Below are positions 19,383 through 28,546 of a stretch of DNA of 64,000 nucleotides, piece by piece (the first letter of the stretch is position 1; each line of letters starts with the position of its first letter). The notes beneath the pieces were generated by a model. The model was not told the DNA's origin. It saw nothing but the letters and a program-made list of their open reading frames with translations, and made no database searches. The stretch spans positions 207,358 through 271,357 of the forward strand of contig NZ_FOLD01000004.1 in the NCBI RefSeq assembly GCF_900112225.1, written 5' to 3'. Source of the stretch: Massilia yuzhufengensis (GTDB lineage: Bacteria; Pseudomonadota; Gammaproteobacteria; Burkholderiales; Burkholderiaceae_D). Both the position numbers and the translations under genes were made by a program.

Positions 19383-20063
19383 TCACTTCCCGGCCGGCAC
19401 GGCCGCTTTCGCCTTCTCTGCATCCGCCTTCTTGCGCGCAGCCTTCGCCTCGCGTTCCGCGACGCGCTGCGCCACGTCCTTCTGCTTCTGCTCCGCCTTG
19501 CGCTTGCGCTCTTCGAACGCCGCTGCATTGGCTGCGGCCTTGGCCGCCTCCTGCGGTGCACGCGCGGCTTCTTCCTGGGCCTTGGCGTTGCGGCGCGCCA
19601 TGCGCGAGGCGGCTGGCGAGGGCTTGGCTGGCGGCAGGGCCGTGGCTTCTTTCGGGGCCACCGCGGGCTGGCCGGCCAGCGCGGCTTCTTCAGCCTTGTA
19701 CTGGGCCTCGGCCGCGGCGATGTCGCGGTCGCGCTCTTCGACCTTCACGCGGCGCTTGAAGCGCTCGGCTTCGATTTCGATGTTGCGCTGGGCGGCCAGC
19801 GCGGTGCGGCGGCGTTCCTGCGCTTCATCGAGGCAGTTATTGACCAGGAATTTGTCGTAGCAGACCGCCTCGCGCTCGGCGAAGCGCGCTTCGATGGCGG
19901 CGCGCTCGGCGGCCACGGCGACCAGGCGGGCGTCGGCCTGCTCGCTTGAGGTCACCGGGTCGATCGCCGCCACGGTCGGTCCCTGCTCTACCGTCGAACA
20001 CGCGCCCAGGACCAGGGCCGCAAGGCCCGCCGCGATGCTGCGCAAAACTGTGTGACTCGTCAT
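19383..20063 (-). CDS. Putative lipoprotein with long coiled coil, unknown function
   Basis: 226 residues. A lipoprotein signal ends in LVLGAC (Cys22). The rest is strikingly Ala/Glu/Lys/Arg-rich with heptad-like patterning (ERAAIEARFAERE, AERFKRRVKVEERDRDIAAAEAQYKAEEAAL) and a basic Ala/Lys tail. Two cysteines lie near residues 68 and 76 (CYDKFLVNNC), spaced for an intramolecular disulphide in the periplasm. A Pro-rich break separates two helical blocks. I do not recognise a named family. It follows zapE by 15 bp on the same strand and may share its transcript. Confidence 0.75.
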   Translation of the reverse strand: MTSHTVLRSIAAGLAALVLGACSTVEQGPTVAAIDPVTSSEQADARLVAVAAERAAIEARFAEREAVCYDKFLVNNCLDEAQERRRTALAAQRNIEIEAERFKRRVKVEERDRDIAAAEAQYKAEEAALAGQPAVAPKEATALPPAKPSPAASRMARRNAKAQEEAARAPQEAAKAAANAAAFEERKRKAEQKQKDVAQRVAEREAKAARKKADAEKAKAAVPAGK

Positions 20064-20078
20064 GGTGTCCTTTCGGGT

Positions 20079-21176
20079 TCAGGCGATGGCGTCGGCGGCG
20101 CCGCGGCGCTCGGCGAGCATGTACTCGCGCGACTGCATTTCAATGATACGCGAGACGGTACGGTGGAATTCGTTCGCCAGCATGCCTTGCGTGTAGAGCT
20201 CTTCCGGCTCCACCGCTGCCGACATGATCAGCTTGACCTTGTGGTCGTAGAACACGTCGATCAGCCAGGTGAAGCGGCGCGCTTCCGAAGACTGGCCGGC
20301 CGACATCGCCGGGATGCTCGACAGGACCACCGTGTGAAAGCGCTCGGCCAGTTCCAGGTAGTCGTTCTGCGAGCGCGGCCCGCCGCACAGGGTGGCGAAG
20401 TCGAACCAGATCACGCCGCCAGCGCGGCGCAGCGCGCGGATCTCGCGGTTCTCGATGTGGACGATCGGGTGTTCGTCGGCGGTATCGGCCACCTTGGCGT
20501 AGGCGTCGCGCAGCTGCTGGTCCGATGCCGCGTTGAGCGGCGTGTAATAGGCCTGCACCTGTTCCATCGCGCGCTTGCGGTAGTCGTTGCCGGCATCGAC
20601 GTTGAGCACGTCGAGCTTGTCCTTGAGCAGCGCGATGGTCGGCAGCATGCGGTCGCGGTGCAGGCCGTCCGGGTACAGCGTGGACGGCTCGTAGTTCGAG
20701 GTCATCACGAAGCTCACGCCGTTGTTGAACAGCGCCGACAGCAGGTTATACAGGATCATCGCGTCGGCGATGTCGGAGACGTGGAATTCGTCGAAGCAGA
20801 TCAGGCGGTACTTCTTGGCGATGCGCTTGGCCACTTCGTCGAGCGGGTCGGCCACGCCCTTGAGCTCGTCCAGCTGACCGTGCACGGCGCGCATGAATTC
20901 ATGGAAGTGCAGGCGCGTCTTGCGCACCACCGGCACCACCGAATAGAAGGAGTCCATCAGGAAGGACTTGCCGCGCCCTACCCCGCCCCACATGTACACG
21001 CCCTTCGGGACGTCCGGTCGGTTGATGAGGCGCTTGAAAGCGGACGACCGCTGGGCCTTGTACTGGACCCAGTCGTCGTACGCCTGCTGCAGGCGGTCCA
21101 CGGCGGCCTGCTGGGCCGGGTCGGACGTGAAGCCGCGCTCGGTCAGCGCGTGTTGATAGTACTCTTGGACATTCAT
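20079..21176 (-). CDS. zapE: Cell division protein ZapE (AFG1-like ATPase)
   Basis: P-loop ATPase of the AFG1 family that modulates the Z ring in E. coli. The 365-residue protein shows Walker A GGVGRGKS near residue 70, the FHEFMRAVH motif and Walker B LICFDEFHVSDIADA. It also has SNYEPSTLYPDGLHRDR and the C-terminal family block SSEARRFTWLIDVFYDHKVKL. Full length and cytosolic. It lies downstream of lpdA on the same strand, separated by a REP-like element, an arrangement common in Burkholderiales. Confidence 0.94.
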   Translation of the reverse strand: MNVQEYYQHALTERGFTSDPAQQAAVDRLQQAYDDWVQYKAQRSSAFKRLINRPDVPKGVYMWGGVGRGKSFLMDSFYSVVPVVRKTRLHFHEFMRAVHGQLDELKGVADPLDEVAKRIAKKYRLICFDEFHVSDIADAMILYNLLSALFNNGVSFVMTSNYEPSTLYPDGLHRDRMLPTIALLKDKLDVLNVDAGNDYRKRAMEQVQAYYTPLNAASDQQLRDAYAKVADTADEHPIVHIENREIRALRRAGGVIWFDFATLCGGPRSQNDYLELAERFHTVVLSSIPAMSAGQSSEARRFTWLIDVFYDHKVKLIMSAAVEPEELYTQGMLANEFHRTVSRIIEMQSREYMLAERRGAADAIA

Positions 21177-21194
21177 ATTGTTGACGCTGTTAAC

Positions 21195-21303
21195 GTAGGG
21201 TGGGCGGGTCTCCCGCCCGCGCGTTCAAGCCACGCATCCCGGCCCGCTCCGTGGCCATTCATCCGGGAGTTGAACGCGCGGACGGCAGAGCCGCCCACCC
21301 TAC
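21195..21303. repeat. REP-like inverted repeat, family 2, second copy
   Basis: GTAGGGTGGGCGG at the left end and CCGCCCACCCTAC at the right end are perfect reverse complements. Internal sequence includes GCGCGTTCAA and TTGAACGCGCGG as in the copy at 341-420. It sits between lpdA and zapE. Confidence 0.8.
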
Positions 21304-21313
21304 AGGTACTGCT

Positions 21314-22744
21314 TTAGAAGTTCAGCGAACGCTTGTCCACCGCCAGCGCCGCTTCCTTCACGGCTTCCGACAGCGACGGGTGCGCGTGGCAGATGCGGGC
21401 GATGTCTTCCGACGAGGCCTTGAATTCCATCGCCACGACGGCTTCCGAGATCAGTTCCGATGCGACCGGGCCGACGATGTGCACGCCCAGGATTTCATCG
21501 GTCGTGGCATCGGCCAGGAATTTCACCATGCCCGAGGTATCGCCCAGCGCGCGCGCACGGCCGTTGGCCATGAATGGGAAGGTGCCGGCCTTGTAGGCCA
21601 CGCCTTCGGCCTTGAGCTGCTGCTCGGTCTTGCCGACCCACGCGATTTCCGGCGAAGTGTAGATCACCCATGGAATCGTGTTGAAGTTGACGTGGCCGTG
21701 CTGGCCGGCGATGCGCTCGGCAACCGCGACGCCCTCTTCTTCGGCCTTGTGCGCCAGCATCGGGCCGCGCACGACGTCGCCCACCGCCCACACGCCCGGC
21801 AGGCTGGTGCGGCATTCGTCGTCGACGACCACGAAGCCGCGTTCGTCCAGTTGCAGGCCGACCGCTTCGCCATTCAGGCCGATGGTGTTCGGCACGCGGC
21901 CGATCGAGATGATCAGGCGGTCAAAGGTCGCGGTCTGCTCGGCGCCAGTGCTGTCGGCATAAGCGACGGACACGCTGTTCTCGCCCTTGGTGATCGCACC
22001 GATCTTGCAGCCCAGGTTGATCTTGAGGCCCTGCTTGGTGAACAGCTTGTGCGTTTCCTTGGCGATCTGCTCGTCGACCGCGCCCAGGAAGGTCGGCAGG
22101 CCTTCGAGCACCGTAACGTCGGCGCCGACGCGGCGCCACACCGAACCCATTTCCAGGCCGATGACGCCGGCGCCGATCACGCCCAGCTTGCCAGGGACGG
22201 CTTCGATCGCCAGTGCACCGGCGTTCGACAGGATCAGCTTCTCGTCGAATTCCGCACCCGGCAGCTGGCGCGCGTTCGAACCGGTCGCGATGACCACGTT
22301 CCTGGCGGTGAGCGTGTCGGTGGTCGGGCCACTGACGTTGATGGTGTAGCCGCCTTCCGCGGTGCCGGCGAAGGCGCCGCGGCCGTGGAAGAAGCTGACC
22401 TTGTTCTTCTTGAACAGGAACAGGATGCCGTCGTTGTTCTGCTTGACGATGGTGTCCTTACGCTTGAGCATGGTGCCCAGGTCGAGCTCCAGGCCCGACA
22501 CCTTGATGCCGTGGTCGGCGAAGGCGTGGCCGGCGTGCTCGAAATGCTCGGAGGACTGCAGCAGCGCCTTCGATGGGATGCAACCCACGTTGGTGCAGGT
22601 GCCGCCCGGTGCAGGCTTGCCTGCGGCGTTGCTCCACTCGTCCACGCAGGCGACCTTGAAGCCCAGCTGCGCTGCACGGATAGCGGCGATATAACCGCCA
22701 GGACCGCCGCCGATCACGACGACGTCAAATTGTTTGTCACTCAT
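21314..22744 (-). CDS. lpdA: Dihydrolipoyl dehydrogenase (E3)
   Basis: Flavoprotein that reoxidises dihydrolipoamide with NAD+; here the E3 of the 2-oxoglutarate dehydrogenase complex. 476 residues: FAD motif VVIGGGPGGYIAAIRAAQLG, redox disulphide GGTCTNVGCIPSK, NAD motif IGAGVIGLEMGSVW, second FAD motif WAVGDVVRGPMLAHKAEEEG, and the C-terminal His-Glu pair in CHAHPSLSEAVKEA. It has no fused lipoyl domain. It is separated from odhB only by a small PspC-domain gene on the same strand and by REP sequence. Confidence 0.96.
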   Translation of the reverse strand: MSDKQFDVVVIGGGPGGYIAAIRAAQLGFKVACVDEWSNAAGKPAPGGTCTNVGCIPSKALLQSSEHFEHAGHAFADHGIKVSGLELDLGTMLKRKDTIVKQNNDGILFLFKKNKVSFFHGRGAFAGTAEGGYTINVSGPTTDTLTARNVVIATGSNARQLPGAEFDEKLILSNAGALAIEAVPGKLGVIGAGVIGLEMGSVWRRVGADVTVLEGLPTFLGAVDEQIAKETHKLFTKQGLKINLGCKIGAITKGENSVSVAYADSTGAEQTATFDRLIISIGRVPNTIGLNGEAVGLQLDERGFVVVDDECRTSLPGVWAVGDVVRGPMLAHKAEEEGVAVAERIAGQHGHVNFNTIPWVIYTSPEIAWVGKTEQQLKAEGVAYKAGTFPFMANGRARALGDTSGMVKFLADATTDEILGVHIVGPVASELISEAVVAMEFKASSEDIARICHAHPSLSEAVKEAALAVDKRSLNF

Positions 22745-22798
22745 TTGTTAATTCCTTGTTTGGATCGATCCGTATCCATTGACCACCACAGGATGAAC

Positions 22799-22926
22799 CG
22801 TCGTCCCGGCGCAGGCCGGGACCCAATTTTCCACGCAGGCCGCGAGCGCGTCACGCCAGGGCTGCTCGACGAAATTGGGTTCCGGCCTTCGCCGGAAGTC
22901 GTAGGCGCCAGTGGCGCGTACGACGG
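22799..22926. repeat. REPIN with nested 27-bp palindrome
   Basis: CGTCGTCCCGGCGCAGGCC at 22799 is inverted relative to AAATTGGGTTCCGGCC near 22873. The palindrome 22898-22924 is identical to that at 7943-7969. It lies between lpdA and the SHOCT-PspC gene. Confidence 0.8.
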
Positions 22927-22971
22927 TTTTGCGGGCGGTGGTTCAAAATCTTGTCGCTGGACCGAACAGTT

Positions 22972-23316
22972 TTATTCTTCGGGAACAAAAATCCACAACA
23001 GCAGGTACACGAGGAAGCCGAATCCGAAGCAGATGGCGAACAGCGCGAACATCAGCCGCCAGACCCAGGATTCAACCCCGGTGGCCGGCGCCAGGCCGCC
23101 GCAGACGCCGCCCAGCCAGCGGTCGGTGCGCGAGCGGCGCAGGTTCTGGATGCTGTTGGCAATGTTGTCGCCGCTGCCCTTGTTCAGGTTCACGCCGGGG
23201 CCCGCCACGTTGGCGGAAGACAGCACCCTGGCCTTGGCCATCTCGAATTCGACGTCGCTCAGCGCGCCGGCCTGGTGCAGCTCGTGCAGCCGCTTGATTT
23301 CGTCCGACAGGTTCAT
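22972..23316 (-). CDS. SHOCT-PspC domain membrane protein
   Basis: 114 residues. An N-terminal SHOCT-like helix pair (about 1-33, LSDEIKRLHELHQAGALSD, then VEFEMAKARVL) is followed by a linker and a PspC domain (about 60-114). The PspC domain contains the signature RSRTDRWLGGVCGGLA and two membrane segments ending LLLWIFVPEE. PspC proteins take part in envelope-stress sensing, but no pspA, pspB or pspF is nearby. Its place between odhB and lpdA in the 2-oxoglutarate dehydrogenase cluster is unusual. Function is inferred from domains only. Confidence 0.88.
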   Translation of the reverse strand: MNLSDEIKRLHELHQAGALSDVEFEMAKARVLSSANVAGPGVNLNKGSGDNIANSIQNLRRSRTDRWLGGVCGGLAPATGVESWVWRLMFALFAICFGFGFLVYLLLWIFVPEE

Positions 23317-23378
23317 GCCTTACTCCTTCAAACTTGACTGCACGGCGCGACAGGCGGCGCGCCCTGCGGGTTGTGAAA

Positions 23379-24635
23379 TTACAGGTCGAGCAGCAGGCGG
23401 GCCGGATCTTCCAGCGCGTCCTTCATGGCGACCAGGCCCAGCACGGCTTCGCGGCCGTCGATGATGCGGTGGTCGTACGACATCGCCAGGTAGTTCATCG
23501 GACGGATCACGATCTGGCCGTTTTCGACGACGGCGCGGTCCTTGGTCGCGTGCACGCCCAGGATTGCCGACTGTGGCGGGTTGATGATCGGGGTCGAGAG
23601 CATCGAGCCGAAGGTGCCGCCGTTCGAGATCGAGAATGTACCGCCCGACAGGTCTTCCAGGGTCAGCTTGCCGTCCTTGGCTTTCTGGCCGAATTCACCG
23701 ATTTTCTTTTCGATCTCGGCGATCGACATCTGGTCGGCGTTGCGCAGGATTGGCACCACCAGGCCGCGTGGCGAACCGACAGCGATACCGATGTCGAAGT
23801 AGCCGTGGTAGACGATGTCGTTGCCGTCGACCGATGCATTGATGATCGGGTACTTCTTCAGCGCGGCGACAGCGGCCTTGACGAAGAAGGACATGAAGCC
23901 CAGCTTGACGCCGTGTTCTTTCTCGAACTTGTCCTTGTACTTGGCGCGCAGTTCCATGACCGGCGCCATGTTGACTTCGTTGAAAGTGGTCAGGATGGCG
24001 TTGGTCGACTGCGATTGCAGCAGGCGCTCGGCGATACGGGCGCGCAGGCGGCTCATCGGCACGCGCTCTTCCGGACGGTCGCCCAGGTTGGCGACCGGTG
24101 CGGCCACCTGTTGCAGCGCTGGCTTGGCGGCGGCAGCAGGCGCTGGCGCGGCGGCGGCTGGCTTGCCGGCGACTGCGGCCAGGGCGTCGCCCTTGGTCAC
24201 GCGGCCATCGCGGCCCGAGCCGTCGATGCCGGCAGCGTTCATGTTGTTGTCAGCCAGGATCTTGGCGGCGGCAGGCATCGCCACGCCCGATTTCGAACCG
24301 GCGGCTGCAGGAGCAGCGGCAGGGGTTTCGATCGGTGCGTTCGGTGCAGCCGAAGGAATCGCCTTCACTTCCAGCGGGCTGGTCTGGGCCGAGGCTTCGG
24401 TGTCGATGATGGCGATGACTTCGCCGGCGACGACGGTCGCGCCGTCGGCTTTGAGCAGTTGCACGATCACGCCCGCGCCTGGCGCCGGCAGCTCAAGGAC
24501 CACCTTGTCGGTTTCGATGTCGATCATGTTTTCGTCGCGCGCAACCGGCTCGCCGACTTTCTTGTGCCAGGACAGCAGGGTTGCTTCAGCAACCGATTCC
24601 GACAGGACGGGGACCTTGACTTCGATTTGTGCCAT
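23379..24635 (-). CDS. odhB: Dihydrolipoyllysine succinyltransferase (E2 of 2-oxoglutarate dehydrogenase)
   Basis: Core acyltransferase that passes the succinyl group to CoA. 418 residues: one lipoyl domain with Lys44 ([11 protein letters not shown]), an Ala/Pro-rich linker, a peripheral-subunit-binding domain ([30 protein letters not shown]), a second linker, and the catalytic domain with FNEVNM and the active-site [13 protein letters not shown]. Succinyl rather than acetyl specificity follows from the adjacent odhA. It starts 71 bp downstream of odhA across a strong hairpin. Confidence 0.95.
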   Translation of the reverse strand: MAQIEVKVPVLSESVAEATLLSWHKKVGEPVARDENMIDIETDKVVLELPAPGAGVIVQLLKADGATVVAGEVIAIIDTEASAQTSPLEVKAIPSAAPNAPIETPAAAPAAAGSKSGVAMPAAAKILADNNMNAAGIDGSGRDGRVTKGDALAAVAGKPAAAAPAPAAAAKPALQQVAAPVANLGDRPEERVPMSRLRARIAERLLQSQSTNAILTTFNEVNMAPVMELRAKYKDKFEKEHGVKLGFMSFFVKAAVAALKKYPIINASVDGNDIVYHGYFDIGIAVGSPRGLVVPILRNADQMSIAEIEKKIGEFGQKAKDGKLTLEDLSGGTFSISNGGTFGSMLSTPIINPPQSAILGVHATKDRAVVENGQIVIRPMNYLAMSYDHRIIDGREAVLGLVAMKDALEDPARLLLDL

Positions 24636-24673
24636 TTTTTATAAACTCCGATGTGTATTTATTCTGTGCAAAC

Positions 24674-24695
24674 GCCCCCGGCCGAGGCCGGGGGC
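24674..24695. other. Perfect GC-rich hairpin between odhA and odhB
   Basis: GCCCCCGGCC and GGCCGGGGGC are a perfect ten-base inverted repeat with a two-base centre. No U-run follows on the minus strand, so it is more likely a processing or stability hairpin inside the operon than a terminator. Confidence 0.7.
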
Positions 24696-24706
24696 AGTGG
24701 TATGCA

Positions 24707-27562
24707 TTACTTGGTCAGGATGAAACCTTTGAGCTTCGAGAACGCGGTTTCCAGCAGCTCCTTCTGTTGCGCCACGTGCTTGTCGGCATAGCCGACCGCC
24801 GGGGACGCCGACGCCGGGCGACCGGCATAGGCCAGGCGCTGGCCATCTTCGAGGCTTTCGAAGATGTTGTGCTGGATCTGGAACCACGGACCCTGGTTCT
24901 GCGGCTCGTCCTGCACCCACACCACCTCAGTCGCGTTGCTGAATTTTTTCAGTTCGGCGGCGAACGACTTGTGCGGGAACGGATACATCTGCTCCATGCG
25001 CACGATCGCCGTATCGGTAGTGCCACGGGTCTTGCGTGCATTGGCCAGGTCATAATAAACCTTGCCCGAGCAGACCAGCACGCGCTTGACCTTCGACGCG
25101 TCGATCTTCTCGTCCACTTCGCCGATCACGGTCTGGAAACCGCCCTTGGACAGCTCAAGCAGCGGCGAGCCGGCATCCTTGTTACGCAGCAGCGACTTCG
25201 GCGTGAAGATCACCAGCGGCTTGCGGAACTGGCGCACCATCTGGCGGCGCAGCAGGTGGAAGATCTGGGCGGCCGTGGTCGGCTGCACCACTTGCATATT
25301 GTTGTCGGCGCACAGCTGCAGGAAGCGCTCGATACGGGCCGACGAGTGTTCCGGACCCTGGCCTTCATAGCCGTGCGGGAGCATCATGACCAGGCCCGAG
25401 GCGCGGCCCCACTTCACTTCGCCCGAGGCGATGAACTGGTCGATGACCACTTGCGCGCCGTTGACGAAGTCGCCGAACTGGGCTTCCCAGATGGTGAGGG
25501 TATTCGGTTCGGCGGTCGAGAAGCCGTATTCGAAGGCCAGCACCGCTTCTTCCGACAGCACCGAGTCGATCACGGTGAAGTTGGCCTGGTTGTCCGAGAC
25601 GTTGGCCAGCGGCAGGTAGATGCCCTGGTCCCAGCGCTCGCGGTTCTGGTCGTGCAGCACGGCGTGGCGGTGCACGAAGGTGCCGCGCCCTGCGTCCTGG
25701 CCCGACAGGCGGATCGCATAACCCGACGACAGGAGCGATGCGAACGCGAGGTGCTCGCCCATGCCCCAGTCGAGGTTGACTTCGCCCTTGCCCATGTTGG
25801 CGCGGTCGTTCAGGACTTTTTCCACCAGCGAGTGCGGCTTGAAGTCTTCCGGCACCTTGGTGATGCGTTCGGCCAGGCGCTTCAGCTCGGTCATCGGCAC
25901 GGCGGTATCGGCGGCGTCGGTCCACTTCTTGTTCAGGAACGGCGCCCAGTCGACGGCGTACTTGTTCTTGAAGTTGGTCAGCACCGGGTCGACCGTGTGC
26001 TTGCCGGCGTCCATCGCATCGCGGAACTGGGCGACCAGCTGGTCGCCGCCGTCGGCGGCGATGGTGCCCTGCGCGGCCAGCTTCTCCGCGTACAGCTTGC
26101 GGGTGCCCGGGTGTTTGGCGATCTTCTTGTACATCAGCGGCTGGGTCAGCGCCGGGGTGTCCTGCTCGTTGTGGCCCAGTTTGCGGTAGCAGACGATGTC
26201 CACCACCACGTCCTTGCCGAACTCGGTGCGGTAGTCCATCGCGATCTGCGAGGCCAGCACGACCGCTTCCGGGTCATCGGCGTTCACGTGCAGCACCGGT
26301 GCTTCGATCATCTTGACGACGTCCGAGCAGTACAGCGTCGAGCGCGCATCGCGCGGGTCCGACGTGGTGAAGCCGATCTGGTTGTTGATGACGATGTGGA
26401 CCGTGCCGCCGGTGCCGTAGCCGCGGGTCTGGGCCAGGTTCAGGGTTTCCATGACCACGCCCTGGCCGGCGAATGCGGCGTCGCCGTGCACCAGGATCGG
26501 CAGCACTTCCTTGCCCTTGCGGTCGCCGCGGCGTTCCATGCGCGCCTTGACCGAACCCTCGACCACCGGGTTGACGATTTCCAGGTGCGATGGATTGAAG
26601 GCCAGCGACAGGTGGACCGGGCCGCCCGGGGTCGAGATATCGCTCGAGAAGCCCTGGTGGTACTTGACGTCGCCCGATGGCAGGTCGTCGGCGTGCTTGC
26701 CTTCGAATTCTTCGAACAGGTCGGCCGGCGACTTGCCCAGGGTGTTGACCAGCACGTTCAGGCGGCCGCGGTGGGCCATGCCGATGACGATCTCCTGCAC
26801 GCCTTTTTCACCGGCGCGCTGGATCACTTCGTCCATCGAGGCGATGAAGGATTCGCCGCCCTCCAGCGAGAAGCGCTTGGCGCCGACGTACTTGGTGTGG
26901 AGGTAGCGTTCCAGGCCTTCGGCCGCGGTGAGGCGCTCGAGGATGTGCTTTTTCTTTTCAGCCGAGAAGGCCGGGGTCGAGCGGGTGGCTTCCAGGCGTT
27001 CCTGCAGCCAGCGCTTTTCGGTCGGGTCGCTGATGTACATGAACTCGGCGCCGATCGAACGGCAGTACGTGTCACGCAGCCAGTTCAGGATGTCGCGCAG
27101 GGGCGCGGTTTCCTTGCCGAAGTAGGTATTGCTGATGTTGAAGACGGTGTCCAGGTCCGCCTCGGTGAAGCCGTAGAAGCTCGGGTCGAGTTCCGGCAGG
27201 GGCGGACGTTCCTGGCGCTGCAGCGGGTCCAGGTTGGCCCAGCGCGAGCCGAGGTAGCGGTAAGCGGCGATCAGCTGGGTGACGGCGACGCGCTTGCGGC
27301 CGAGCTCTGCGTCCGGCGAGGCGACCACGGTGCGGATCGGGCCCTGCTTGGCGCGCTCGGCGAACGAGGCGACGACCGACGAGTGCACCACGTCGGGACG
27401 GTTGGAGCCGTCGACCGCTGGCACGTTCTGCATCTGGTCGAAATAGGCGCGCCAGTTTTCCGGGACCGAGCCAGGATTGTCCAGGTACGCTTCGTATAAC
27501 TCTTCCACGTAAGGCGCATTACCGCCAAACAGGTACGAGTTCGCATTCTGTTGCTGCATCAT
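24707..27562 (-). CDS. odhA: 2-oxoglutarate dehydrogenase E1 component
   Basis: Thiamine-diphosphate-dependent decarboxylase of the TCA cycle. 951 residues, the usual length. The N-terminal segment SYLFGGNAPYVEELYEAYL binds the E2 core. GMAHRGRLNVLVN, the ThDP motif region GDAAFAGQG followed by NNQIGFTT, and the pyrimidine-domain MLPHGYEGQGPEHSSAR are all intact. Two adjacent Met codons make 27562 or 27559 the start; AGGTGAGCAAG precedes. It leads the odhA-odhB-pspC-lpdA series. The 274-bp upstream gap is shared with the divergent Fur-box operon. Confidence 0.96.
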   Translation of the reverse strand: MMQQQNANSYLFGGNAPYVEELYEAYLDNPGSVPENWRAYFDQMQNVPAVDGSNRPDVVHSSVVASFAERAKQGPIRTVVASPDAELGRKRVAVTQLIAAYRYLGSRWANLDPLQRQERPPLPELDPSFYGFTEADLDTVFNISNTYFGKETAPLRDILNWLRDTYCRSIGAEFMYISDPTEKRWLQERLEATRSTPAFSAEKKKHILERLTAAEGLERYLHTKYVGAKRFSLEGGESFIASMDEVIQRAGEKGVQEIVIGMAHRGRLNVLVNTLGKSPADLFEEFEGKHADDLPSGDVKYHQGFSSDISTPGGPVHLSLAFNPSHLEIVNPVVEGSVKARMERRGDRKGKEVLPILVHGDAAFAGQGVVMETLNLAQTRGYGTGGTVHIVINNQIGFTTSDPRDARSTLYCSDVVKMIEAPVLHVNADDPEAVVLASQIAMDYRTEFGKDVVVDIVCYRKLGHNEQDTPALTQPLMYKKIAKHPGTRKLYAEKLAAQGTIAADGGDQLVAQFRDAMDAGKHTVDPVLTNFKNKYAVDWAPFLNKKWTDAADTAVPMTELKRLAERITKVPEDFKPHSLVEKVLNDRANMGKGEVNLDWGMGEHLAFASLLSSGYAIRLSGQDAGRGTFVHRHAVLHDQNRERWDQGIYLPLANVSDNQANFTVIDSVLSEEAVLAFEYGFSTAEPNTLTIWEAQFGDFVNGAQVVIDQFIASGEVKWGRASGLVMMLPHGYEGQGPEHSSARIERFLQLCADNNMQVVQPTTAAQIFHLLRRQMVRQFRKPLVIFTPKSLLRNKDAGSPLLELSKGGFQTVIGEVDEKIDASKVKRVLVCSGKVYYDLANARKTRGTTDTAIVRMEQMYPFPHKSFAAELKKFSNATEVVWVQDEPQNQGPWFQIQHNIFESLEDGQRLAYAGRPASASPAVGYADKHVAQQKELLETAFSKLKGFILTK

Positions 27563-27811
27563 TCTTGCTCACCTTTCTTCGCGCTTCGCGAATTATTGGG
27601 CGGGTTAGTTAACCTTCCGCGACACGGCCTGACCGGTTAGCGGATCGCACTACTACTCAAGTTGTGGGGAAGGACGTAATTCTATGGACCATCGGACTCT
27701 TACAGCCAATGAGCGCTCAATATTGTAACGCAGACCTGCTGTCAAGGCAGACCCGGCCGCCTTTTTTATTTGTTTCCGTATGTAAAGAACACAATAGGCG
27801 GTTGACCACGT

Positions 27812-27832
27812 AAATGATAATCGTTATCATTT
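27812..27832. promoter_or_regulatory. Fur box
   Basis: AAATGATAATCGTTATCATT begins a 21-bp inverted repeat centred on 27822 with nine of ten arm positions paired. It matches the 19-bp Fur consensus closely and ends four bases before the start codon at 27837. Bound Fur would block transcription or initiation of the PepSY operon. Confidence 0.9.
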
Positions 27833-27836
27833 AAGG

Positions 27837-28499
27837 ATGAGCTCAACCGGACCTTCCTCGACTGCCGCCCCCAGCGCCCTTCCCGGCGCACGCCGCGCCG
27901 TCTACCTGAAACAGCTGCACACCTGGCACTGGATCAGTTCGGCCATCTGCCTGATGGCGATGCTCCTGTTCAGCTTTACCGGTTTTACCCTGAACCACGC
28001 CGCCGACATCGAGGCCAAGCCGCAAGTCACGCGCCTGAAGGCCAAGCTGCCCGAGCCGCTGCGGGCCCAGCTCGCCGCCTATGCCGAAGGCCACGCCGAC
28101 GCCGAAGTACCGCTGCCCAGCGAACTGGCCGACTGGACCAACGGCGCCTTCCCGGTCGACGTGCGCGGCAAGCGCGCCGAGTGGAGCGAGGAAGACGCCT
28201 ACATCGCCCTGCCCCGCCCGGGCGGCGACGCCTGGGTGCGCATCGCGGCCGATGGCTCGGCCGAATACGAAGCGACCTCGCGCGGCTGGATCTCGTGGCT
28301 CAACGACATGCACAAGGGCCGCAACACGGGCGTGGTGTGGAGCTGGTTCATCGATATCTTCGCGATCGCCTGCGTGCTGTTCTGCCTTACCGGTTTCCTG
28401 ATCATGAAATACCACGCGGCCAACCGGCCCTCGACCTGGCCGGTGATCGGCTTCGGCATCGTGCTGCCGGCGGTGATCGCCCTGCTCTTCGTGCATTGA
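27837..28499 (+). CDS. PepSY-associated membrane protein, iron-regulated
   Basis: 220-residue inner-membrane protein. A first membrane helix follows HTWHWISSAICL (about 27-52). A periplasmic PepSY-like portion (about 53-165) follows, then the block GWISWLNDMHKGRNTGVVW with conserved His, and two further helices (about 165-215). The His residues in the membrane-adjacent HTWHW and MHKG segments are candidate haem ligands, as in PepSY_TM iron reductases. AAGG lies immediately at the start codon, so initiation may be weak or leaderless. First gene of the Fur-box operon. Role in electron transfer to iron is inferred. Confidence 0.85.
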   Translation: MSSTGPSSTAAPSALPGARRAVYLKQLHTWHWISSAICLMAMLLFSFTGFTLNHAADIEAKPQVTRLKAKLPEPLRAQLAAYAEGHADAEVPLPSELADWTNGAFPVDVRGKRAEWSEEDAYIALPRPGGDAWVRIAADGSAEYEATSRGWISWLNDMHKGRNTGVVWSWFIDIFAIACVLFCLTGFLIMKYHAANRPSTWPVIGFGIVLPAVIALLFVH

Positions 28500-28546
28500 T
28501 TTATAAGCTTTCCTTCTAGACACCCCATTATATATAAGGCGATCTA

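Noticed and set aside
24629..27499. 956-codon open frame on the plus strand opposite odhA
   Set aside because: Antisense shadow of a high-GC gene: odhA is intact and conserved, and the antisense translation is His/Arg/Val-rich with no recognisable domain.
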